In this document: positions 51,355 to 64,000 of the stretch, piece after piece
Layout: every line of letters starts with the position of its first letter
Position numbering within the stretch: position 1 is the first letter of the stretch
Assembly: GCF_910592395.1 (NCBI RefSeq)
Contig: NC_088308.1
Span: forward strand, 6,835,001 to 6,899,000
DNA length: 64,000 bases
DNA from: Lineus longissimus
Taxonomy: Eukaryota; Nemertea; Pilidiophora; Heteronemertea; Lineidae
Direction: 5' to 3'
The notes under the pieces: model-generated
Seen by the model: only the letters and a program-made list of their open reading frames with translations
Told to the model about the DNA's origin: nothing
The model's database searches: none
Position numbers and translations under genes: made by a program

Positions 51355-51850
51355 CAACAACTATGGTACAGACACATAAATATTTTGTTCAACAGCAATG
51401 CTACAGAGAGCTGGTTTAGAAATCTTGCAAGACATAAAACTACACTGAATTCCAGTAATGCCTTCCTTGTGTCAATCACTTAGAACCAACTGATACACTG
51501 TAGGTCCGTGTGCATAATCAATGTTTTCTGTTTGGAGGACAATATGTCCTATTGTGTATCTAAACACATTATCCACTAGATGTATTTGTAGTCCATGGCA
51601 GTTCCTCTTCAAATTGACATTCCAATGTCTACTACCAGTGTAAAATGTTTTGGTTGCTCCCATGTATGAGTGTTTCCATACACAGCTGGAGAGCCCATGA
51701 CTCTTTAATAGGGTAAAGAACAGTCTGTCTTTCAGTATTCCCCAACAATGAAGGTTAAGAGAAAAACACCAAAAAAATGTTACACCGGTATGCCCGTTTT
51801 TCCTTATGATTGTTAACATGGGTGTGGTCATCCCAATGAGTCTTGAGATT

Positions 51851-53552
51851 TCACCCATACATCGATCCATGTAGATTTTCAAGATCAAAATCTCTTTGTT
51901 CTTTTCTTGCCTGAAATTAGAAAAGTTGAGATAAAAGTTTTAATGCAAAGTTATACTAGTCAGTAGAATCTTCCTGCCTTTATCATACATGTTTCGCGCA
52001 ACAAAAGGAACATAGGGCACTAAAAGTACTTGTACTTGAACTAAAGTCAAAATGGGATTTGTTGGCTTTATCCTACATGTATTGAACTGAGAAAATACTC
52101 TTGATGCATAATACGTTGGCTGTCAAAGTTTTGAAAGTACATGTGAGTTCATACCTTGTGTTTTCTAAACTCTTCATATTCTTTGTCATCTGTTGGTAAC
52201 TCGTGTCGACACACTGGGCAACTGTTGGTCTGAAATACAGAGGAAATGACCCAATGATCATTGTTTTGATTAGAATAATTTGTTGGTTTGGGGATACGCC
52301 CTAGGGAAAACAGGTGGAAAAGTTGTTTAGTTCTTCTCACTGACCACAACTCCACGGCAAGATGAACAGGGTTGTGGTTAATTGGTTTTCTCCAGGTCAA
52401 TGGGTCCGAATTTTGCTATAAAATAGCGCTGGAGGGCCATCATAGAAGTCCAAGAAATCTTCCAAGTCCAAATGTCAAGATAGTAAATGTGGCGGTTTAT
52501 CAGGGAGTTTTGCGAAAAAATGTTTGGAGTAAAAGTTAACAGGAATTTTAGTTCCTTGAAAGCCACCCTAGTTCATCAGTCAAGAAATACCATCCTGTGT
52601 AGCTCCAGGGATCTAACCCCCTATTGAGATGGATTAGGGCTATTTATATAGTTACAAACTTACCCTCTCTAGCCAAGGCATAATGCATGTTGGGTGGAAG
52701 CGATGTTTGCATGGCAGCTGTTTTACAGAATCCTCTTCATCATATTTCCCAAGACAAATGGGACAACTGGCTCCAGTGGCTGAAGCGCAAAGCAGGAAAC
52801 TAAATACACAGAAGCATGATAATCTCAGTGGTTGAAAGGGAAAGGCATCTTCAATCTGGACATTCTTTATTGTGCAAAGATCACATTATACTCACCAGCT
52901 TGTGTTGGACTGATTAAGATTGATGGCAGAGACTCAACAACTTTTTTCGATGCTGGAGGAGGTGGTTTCTCGCCTCGGAAAAAGCTGAAATGACGAAGGG
53001 GAGAACAATCAATGCAAGAAAGGTGAGAAAAGCATTTTATATTTCTGTTCATTTCATTTATAACCTAAAACCTTGTAAGTGCAATGAATGATAGACTAAT
53101 TTAATTAAGTAATCAATCTTCCCTTGATTTCATCTTTGATCAAAAATTTTCAGTACCCATTTCCATGTTCCTGTCCTCTTTTAGGCCTGATTTCACCTAT
53201 GTCTTTTTTTGCAAATAACGTCTTTGCCCAGATCTCATATCTAGAACCAATGTGCTTTCTTAGGAAATTATCTAACAAGCATTTCGTGCAGTGATAAATG
53301 TTGTAGCTTACCCAGAAAATTCATCCTCAAATGCCAAACCAGTGTCCAATAGTAATCTGAAAATGTAATACAGCCATGGTAAAGTCATTGATAAGATATT
53401 GCAGTTCTTCTTGGGGTTTACCTCAATAGGCTGATCACATCACTCTGTTCAGATCCCCTATCTCAGTCCTACCTTGCTAAATGAAGTAATTCATTGGGAC
53501 GTTCCCCTTCTTTGAGGGGTTCGCAATCGTGTTCATCAAAGTAGGATGTCAT
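51851..53552 (-). CDS. RNF181: E3 ubiquitin-protein ligase RNF181
   Basis: Six coding exons on the minus strand: 53552-53473, 53356-53312, 52984-52896, 52779-52664, 52229-52155 and 51910-51851. All have GT-AG borders and consistent phases. The product has 154 residues (human RNF181 has 153). It opens MTSYFDEHDCEP, the hallmark N-terminus, and ends ENLHGSMYG. The RING-H2 zinc ligands are C77, C80, C95, H97, H100, C103, C114 and C117, with the E2-contact residues I79 and W107 present. RING-H2 ligases pass ubiquitin from an E2, usually of the UBE2D class, directly to substrate. The gene is divergent from BLOC1S2 and convergent with NUF2. Its long 3' UTR contains a 138-codon frame judged to be chance. 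Confidence 0.95.
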
Positions 53553-53891
53553 GCTGTGAGTTGGATCGTGTAGAAAGTGTGTAAAATAAGTATGGCGAAC
53601 TCTATTTTTATGAATAGGGTGATGAGAAATAAGAATCAAATAGAAATTCAGAATGACACAGCAGATCAACAAAAATCACTTCCTGGTATCGCCTATGTCA
53701 CAAATAATTAGTTCAAATTTTATCGAATTTTGATAAAACACGGTAATCAACCTCTAATTTATGATTTTATTCGTAATTCATGTATTATTTTATAGCAAAT
53801 AATAGGCCTATAACTTTGGAAAATGCATCAATGGTGATTTTAATTCGAGATCGTAAAATTATTGTTGTTAGTGCTGTAAGAGACGGCGAAA
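53553..53891. promoter_or_regulatory. Bidirectional promoter region RNF181 / BLOC1S2
   Basis: Only 339 bp separate the two divergent start codons, so both promoters and both 5' UTRs must share this interval unless further upstream exons exist. It is AT-rich. I recognise no TATA box at a convincing distance and no clear CCAAT box. Confidence 0.6.
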
Positions 53892-55603
53892 ATGGCACAT
53901 CATGAAAATAGGGAAGGACCAAAATTGGATGACAAAACCACTGAAATAACTGATGACAGCAAAGAAATTAAAGGTGCCTTTAGCACTTTAAGTTGCCTTT
54001 GTGTCTGCAGAATGCATTGCATACATGAAATAACTTCACTGTGCGTCAATTTCATCATAATCGAGAAGAAATATCGAACAATTCTGCCCCCCCCCCCCGC
54101 CCATGCAGGGCACCACCACACGTTCTTGCTATGTTTTCACAACGACACATTGCAGTGTTGGATAGTGCTGCCACGTTCACAGCGCTTTATACACTCTTCT
54201 GGCGCACTGGTCAAGTGACCAGCAAGGGCAAACAGATACAATGATTAGGATCAGATTTATATAGTAGTGTTTCTCTTAGTTGTTTGTAGAAGAGTACAAA
54301 TTGATTCTATTTTTCAAGTAGGATTTGTAAATATTGCTTTTTATTTTCAGACCCTGAAAATGTAGATACTGCAGTTGAAGTGAAAGAACCACCCCCTCCA
54401 GACGTTGCTGAACTCTGCCGTGATGCATTTGAGAAAACTGTGGATTACCTGAAAGGAGATTTAGCAGGTATGATGTGCACTATGAATTTGGCATAGTCGC
54501 AATGTCATAAATTGATGAGCAGGATTACTGAGAACAGAACTAGCCTACTATCATTTTGCAACTACACAATGTCTGTGACTCATATTACTTTTTATTTCAT
54601 TTTGTGTTCAACTTGCAGCCACAGCAGAAGATTACAAATTATTGGAACAGATGAATCGTATAACAATTGGCAAATACACAGAGATGAAGCAGATAGCTAG
54701 TAATGTCAGTCATTCCATGAACGATATCAATGAGAAATGTAAGTAACGCTCAGTGTTATCTGCTGCCCATTTTGGTCAGACAAAAATTTAAATTTTACAA
54801 TATGGTTCAGAGGACAGGAGTAGAAATGAAAATCTCCAAAGTGTATATTTGAAAAGGCTTAACCTTTTATTCAATTCCTGAGAATGCATTATTCCATTTG
54901 TAAGCAAAGGCTTTTGCCTCATTCTAGAGAGCTGCATATTCTTTACTGTATTGGTAATGACATTTCCATTTCAGATCGGAGCTTACAACCATATCTTGAT
55001 CAAATCGACCAGGTTGAGGAAAGCGTTGCCAGTTTAGAACAAGCTGCTTACAGACTTGATGCCTATTCAAAGCGACTAGGTTTGTAGACTGCTCTTTTCT
55101 CATGGTACTTGTAATCTGGAAATATTTGCATGGCTTTAAAAAAATCGCGGAGGTATCTTTCTTAAAAGTGAAAAAAGAAAACTAAATTGTAATCAGCCAA
55201 AATTAAAATCGTTTGAATCACCAGTGTACTTCTTCCACAAATTTCGCAAATCACAAAAATAAAGAGTTGTGCAGTGTGGAGTAAGCTGCTGGCCACAAGA
55301 CGCACAGCAACGAGTGAATAGTATACGAGAAGAAGCGTCGATGATGTCCCCAGCACCACTTACGTCATTATGAACTGTTTACCACACGTTAATTGTTAAT
55401 TTGGACATTGCATCGACTTTTAAAACACGTTTACCCTTCCCTCCGTGCATGGGCAAATTGTCCAACTGCCACAACCTTCATTAATGAAGTAGAGTAGTTT
55501 GAAAGAAGAAGAAGGAGTAGTCTGTGTGCCTTTCATATTTTTCATCTAATGCCATCCTTTAATCATTACAGAGACCAAATTCAAGCAGCTGGAGAAAAGA
55601 TAA
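53892..55603 (+). CDS. BLOC1S2: Biogenesis of lysosome-related organelles complex 1 subunit 2
   Basis: Five coding exons: 53892-53973, 54351-54467, 54619-54738, 54975-55079 and 55572-55603. All are joined in phase 1, giving 151 residues (human protein 142). The first 40 residues are an acidic, poorly conserved leader. The family domain runs from about residue 45 to 145 and includes [15 protein letters not shown], the [11 protein letters not shown]-like segment (here [11 protein letters not shown]) and [20 protein letters not shown]. It ends with the typical KQLEKR. The protein is a helical coiled-coil subunit shared by BLOC-1 and BORC, which act in endosome-lysosome trafficking and lysosome positioning. 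Intron 1 contains a poly-C run. An ATTAAA at 56,374-56,379 is a weak candidate poly(A) signal. Confidence 0.95.
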
Positions 55604-56764
55604 TACTGTGTTGATGTGGCGACAGTCGAATTACAAATCATGGTGCTGCATAACAGTGGGGGCGATGCTGGCTTAAGACAGAAGAGTGCGCATATTGAAC
55701 AGTTGATTGTGACCCAGTGTGGTCTCAGATACAGATACTTGTGTAAAAATCCATTGAAAAATGTTTAGCTTCATGCACATGTCCCAAGTCGATTTCGTAC
55801 TGAAAAGCCCAGACTAATTGTATTGAACTACGAGCACAGTGCTGCCACCAGTGGCTATGATATCCCTCATTTGTAAATATTGTATAATTATTCCTGATCT
55901 TGAATTTTTAATTCAGGCTTGTTAACTTTAGATGTAGTGTCTTCTGCTGTGCATTTAATATACTGTATGCATGTAGAGTTTGTTCCTGTGCAAAATATAT
56001 ATCAAATTTTGGTGCTCTGATGCAGTCACAGTCACCCTATTTCAGATGAACTGAAGTTTCTCGCCCAAAATCTGCTTAACTGATAATATTCAGGAATCTT
56101 CGGAAACAAAATATGCCAATCAATTCTAACTGGCAAATGAAAAGACAATGCCACGAAGATCACCAAAAGATTCCCCAGTTAACCAGTTATTCCAGTTAAC
56201 TTCATATCAATTTCAGTTGAAATGAAATTATTTTAAGTCACACTTATTTTAGGTTCTCATCAGAGCATCGGAGCATCTCTTCTGTGGAGTACAGTTGAAC
56301 AAATTGTCTTTACTCGCTAGAAATGTGCAATGTATGTCCAAAGAATATATTGAGATCAAATTCTGATTGACAATTAAATTTTAATCTTTGTTATACTTTT
56401 TAAAATGACATGCTTTTCAAGCCTACTGAAAGGCCTACTTAGTGTGTCTTCAAAAAGGGACACGTGGATTGTAAGAGCTATTCATGCAAACAACACTTGC
56501 AACAAGCAGAGATTAATCTACATGATTCCTTGCCATGATGTGCAACTTGGCGCATTAGTTCAAGTAAATTGAATTTCCCAACGTCTCATTCGCGATATGT
56601 CATTGCCTTTTCTGGAATGGACGCCAGGAACCCACTCTGATTGACCTGACCTTCCCTTGGACCCTTTCTGATGTTTGGTTGTGAAAACCATTGCAACATG
56701 AAAAATTTAAACTTTAGTCTTCAGTGAGGTCACTTTCACAGTTAAATTGTCTCAGAATTATATA
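55604..56764. other. 3' flank of BLOC1S2
   Basis: The early part is probably 3' UTR of BLOC1S2. Beyond that I see AT-rich DNA without a supported gene, up to the inverted-repeat element at 56,766. Confidence 0.5.
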
Positions 56765-56765
56765 T

Positions 56766-56943
56766 AGTGGAACCTCCCTTGGTGGACACCTCTCTATTAG
56801 GGACATCCTCTCTATCAAAGACACTAGTTTTGGTCCCAAATTGATTTTTATTCCATTCAATTTGACCTCATTATCAGGACACTTCTCTATCTAGGACAGC
56901 ACTTGTCAGTCCCAAGTGTATTCTTAATAGAGATGTTCTACTG
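56766..56943 (+). mobile_element. GAACCTC inverted-repeat element, best-preserved copy
   Basis: The left end is AGTGGAACCTCCCTTGGTGG. The right end, read on the other strand, is CAGTAGAACATCTCTATTAA, so the termini are imperfect inverted repeats of at least 20 bp, bordered by TA on both sides. The element is about 178 bp with no coding frame. Related copies are at 9,916, 36,099 and 44,461. TA borders fit a Tc1/mariner/pogo-type MITE. Confidence 0.7.
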
Positions 56944-57194
56944 TAGTTGGTTGTGACATAATATACGACAGAATGACATGAGGCGAGAAGACCTGCTGTC
57001 TGTGATGCCTAATGCAGCCGATGCTGTCTTTGATGCTGATGCTGTCTGGAATGCTTGTGAATCTGTTGATGTAGGTGACAATTGACAATTATCTACATAG
57101 ATGAGCCATATAAGAACGTACATCTCCCTGCTTAAATCACTGCAAATGAATTTCTTTTCAATGGACTGCTGGGATATTCAATTTTCGCCCAAAT

Positions 57195-57545
57195 AGGACA
57201 TTGCTGGTTGTGACTTCGCATTCTTCAGCGTGGATAGCTCCGTTATCATAAGGTCTGAAAAAGTGTCTCAGTATTAAATATTTGGTTGTGACATTATGCT
57301 ATTAATACAGCTTGGCTTAAGATATCCCTGGTTGTGCCTCCACATTCGTCAGAATGGGTAGCGCCATTATCGTAAGGTTAGTTACTCTGTAAAACTGTCC
57401 CAGTAGCAAATGTTTGGTTGTGACATTATGCAATATAATTCTCTAAAAAATTAAGACATTGCTGGTTGTGATTCCGCATTCTTCAGCAAGGATAGCTCCG
57501 TTATCGTAAAACTGTCTTCAATGCTGGCTGATTGTGACTCTGCCT
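57195..57545 (+). repeat. Three tandem units of 125-135 bp
   Basis: Units start near 57,196, 57,321 and 57,455. Each has a GCTGGTTGTGA-like start, CGCATTCTTCAGC, GGATAGCTCCGTTATCGTAA and, in the first two, TTTGGTTGTGACATTATGC. Parts of the motif (GTTGGTTGTGACATAAT) also occur at about 56,947, so the array may extend left in decayed form. The third unit is truncated. Confidence 0.8.
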
Positions 57546-58376
57546 TTGATCAGTTCTTTAATACCATTGAAAGTAACTACAAAGTGCCCAAGTACTCGGC
57601 CAGTGGCCGTCTCACCATTTTAGATGTTGAACTACCTGTCACCCTCAAAGATTCCATCCAAACACCCGTCCACATCCATACCTGACCCAAAGTTACATAT
57701 ATTTTCGCTAATCGACTTTGCTGTGCCGCTGTGTATAGACGCGATTGTCACATCCATTACCCGCACACATGTCCTCTCCGCTTGGATAGCGATCTGATTT
57801 GCGCGGGGAAAAACCGCAGGAAGGTTCGACAGTCTGTTTCTCATGAAATTTAACTCGATTCAAAAAAGCTTCATTCATTACAATCAAATATGTTCATTTA
57901 TTGTTTGAAACAGTGTGAGATTGTTTCCAATTCGGGCAAGGAGGGTACAAAGTGGAAGGCAACTGCAGTCAGAGGCTGTAAACGCGAGCAGGAGCCGTCA
58001 CGTCACGGCTTTCAAGATACGCGACACGAGTACACCACTTTGAGTCACCAACCCGGTACCCAGATTTGCAGATATAGGAACCTTGGAAATGGATAGACTG
58101 AGAGTTCCAATGTGCGGGTTGGCCTATCAGTTAGTGCTGCCTCATCCTGAGGAAATCGCTTCTCCGGCCCTGTGCGTGTGCAAGGCCAGAGAAGCGAACA
58201 TTTGACCCCTGATTTTCTCGGGATGTGCTGCCTATTGCCATGGTCTTTTAAAAAAGACAGCATTATAGACTCCTATGCAGTCCATTTCGTCATCCTGATC
58301 GTCTTTCGCAATACTGGGTACACTCCGGACGCAGTGGACAGACCTCGTTCCTCACCCTAACATAATGGCCATAATG
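57546..58376. other. Intergenic DNA, no supported gene
   Basis: Short frames on both strands overlap each other and show no domain. The only repeat noted is the 42-bp segment at 58,268-58,310 that is shared with 44,762-44,804. Confidence 0.45.
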
Positions 58377-58823
58377 TGCAGTCGGCCGCTTAATCGTTTT
58401 TATTCTTGCCTCATATAGGCCTACACATAATTCACTAAAGATTTATTTTCACTTCATTTTCATTTTCTTTTGTTTTCATTTTCTTTTGTTTTCTTTTTTA
58501 TTTACTTGGTGGTATACTATCTCAGGCATCTAAGAGAAACTATTTTTGTATTAGGAAAAACCCAAAAATTTACCGTGACGTCCATGTAACAATTTTTATT
58601 TAGTGCAGTCGGCCCCGCTTAATCTTTTTTTATTCTTGCCTGATATAGGCCTACACATAATTCACTAAAGATTTATTTTCACTTCATTTCTTTTCTTTTC
58701 ATTTTCATTTCTTTTCATTTTATTTACTGGCTAGTATACTATCTCATGCATCTAATAGAAACTATTTTTGTATTAGGGAAAACCCAAAAATTTACCGTGA
58801 CGTCCATGTAACAATTTTTATGT
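58377..58823 (+). repeat. Tandem duplication of a ~225-bp unit
   Basis: Unit 1 is 58,377-58,602 and unit 2 is 58,603-58,823. Both run from GTGCAGTCGGCC to AACAATTTTTAT. They differ mainly in a TTTTC/TTTTG-rich internal stretch and a few substitutions, so the duplication is fairly recent. There is no coding frame. Confidence 0.9.
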
Positions 58824-59625
58824 AGTGAATCAGAGAATGATCCATCTAAATGAAATACCTCTGACTGACATCACCAATATCCATGCGCATCGAGTCACGT
58901 TTCCAAGAATATCTGATTTCGGCGGCAAAATCAAGCATGGCCTGCCCCCCCCCCCCCCCCGGGAGTCAGTATAGGCCTTATTCACCCAAAATATAATTCA
59001 AGGACCTTACAATGTTTGTTTCGAATACAGAGAGAAACGTATCAATCGGTTTGGCGTTTACTGTTGAGGAACACTGGGATAATGGGAACACTGGGGCCCT
59101 CACTCCCACTGATCCACAGCTGGGGCCCTGGGCGGAGTCAGATATCTTGAAGAATTCGTTGGTTTCTCTGTTTTAAAAAGGATCTCAATCGGCTACCCCC
59201 CCCCCCCCCCTCGCTCGCTTTTTATATCGTTTTATATTACGAAACGGGAAACTCCCCCGGGAAACACTGCGATGTTGTATTTCGTAGACGTAAGGGTGAC
59301 GAGTTGCGCTTCATCAATTTTGCGTAAGAATTGCTGTGAAATTTATCTATCAATTCTGCCTGGAAATTATCACATATGCGTTGGTAATTCAGCATGTTCA
59401 GGGGCTGTTTTCTATTCATTTATTTATTCATCCGACTTGACTAGCACTATTTTACTCGTGGCAGTACATGGTGGCAGTACTGCCTCATTCTTTGAGAAAA
59501 TAGTCCGGCCAACCATATCCGCCATTTTTATAAAAGGGTTTGTTGGGAAAGACGCATTGAACTGCTCGATTGGAATCGAAATTTTGTGAATATCTTTATA
59601 AAATACACACACACCACAGCTTGTA
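58824..59625. promoter_or_regulatory. Upstream region of UBE2D
   Basis: This contains two poly-C runs (about 58,946-58,960 and 59,198-59,210). The 5' UTR and promoter of UBE2D must lie here or further upstream, but no core promoter motif is evident. A minus-strand frame (59,424-59,669) covering exon 1 in antisense was rejected. Confidence 0.4.
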
Positions 59626-63398
<3,773 letters not shown>

Positions 63399-64000
63399 GA
63401 AAGACTGCGAGATCAAACGAAAGTGTTTCATCGTGACAAAATGAACTAAAGTATAGAACTTTGTCACTAAATTCAAGTTGACCTTTTCAAAACATCATCA
63501 GCCAGTCAGGGATTATGCTTTAGTTCATATTCACGAGCAGAAAATGACTGCAGTGTGCAGCTAAGCATGTAACAGTTGTATCTAGACAAAACAAAGAAAA
63601 TTTGAAATGATTTATAGTCATTAAGATAGTTAGGTATTGATACTTGAGTCTGAAAACGAATTCATGACTCACTTTTAATATCGAGAAAGTAAATTGTATG
63701 AATTTTCCACATTGTTTTTGTTGCTTTATCTGTATTTAGTATTAGGAAAAGCCAGGGTGTTCAAATGCTTTCTTGCCAGATAACCTTTTCAATCCATTAG
63801 CATTGATATTATTAATTGATTAATGAAAGCTTTTTTTACGACCAAGCTAGACTATTAAAGTGTAATTTCACTATAACGCTCTTTCCAGCTTTTTCAAGTA
63901 TTTGAGATGAACACACAATCGGGAAAGGTGCCATGATATATGCCACGAGACATGGGTACATGTAATAATGACTATGACTACAAATATGACTATTGACTAT
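63399..64000 (+). other. 3' UTR and flank of UBE2D
   Basis: No further coding sequence is seen. ATTAAA at 63,854-63,859, about 455 bp after the stop codon, is the best poly(A) signal candidate. Confidence 0.5.

Overview
The window is animal nuclear DNA. The genes are split by many short GT-AG introns, and the recognisable proteins (NUF2, RNF181, BLOC1S2, a UBE2D-type E2, an ARF-family protein) are metazoan in type. AT-rich intergenic DNA, frequent ACATGTA and TAGGCCT words, a tRNA-headed SINE and small inverted-repeat elements suggest a marine invertebrate. I cannot fix the phylum from sequence alone.

Layout. From 1 to about 42,700 I can support no protein-coding gene. That stretch holds repeats (two copies of a CAGT-GAACCTC inverted-repeat element, two SINE copies, hairpins, microsatellites) and otherwise unique-looking DNA. 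From 42,785 to 44,552 there is a three-exon minus-strand gene for an ARF-family protein that carries an N-terminal signal peptide and has lost key nucleotide-binding residues. Its start codon lies at the edge of an inverted-repeat element, and its C-terminal tail is one unit of a decayed tandem repeat array. From 46,971 to the end lies a compact cluster: NUF2 (+, 11 exons), RNF181 (-, 6 exons), BLOC1S2 (+, 5 exons) and UBE2D (+, 5 exons). I traced each of these four from start to stop codon with phase-consistent splice sites, giving 452, 154, 151 and 147 residues.

How the genes relate. NUF2 is a kinetochore subunit. RNF181 is a RING-H2 ubiquitin ligase, and UBE2D is the class of E2 that such ligases use. 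BLOC1S2 is a subunit of BLOC-1 and BORC, which act on lysosome-related organelles. RNF181 and BLOC1S2 are divergent, with only 339 bp between their start codons. NUF2 and RNF181 are convergent. The E3 and E2 sit within 10 kb of each other, which may be chance.

The most unusual item is the secreted or lumenal ARF-like pseudo-GTPase candidate at 43,058-44,463. ARF proteins are normally cytosolic and N-myristoylated. This one has a hydrophobic leader, a Gly in place of the P-loop Lys, no Asp in the DxxG position and a broken NKxD motif.
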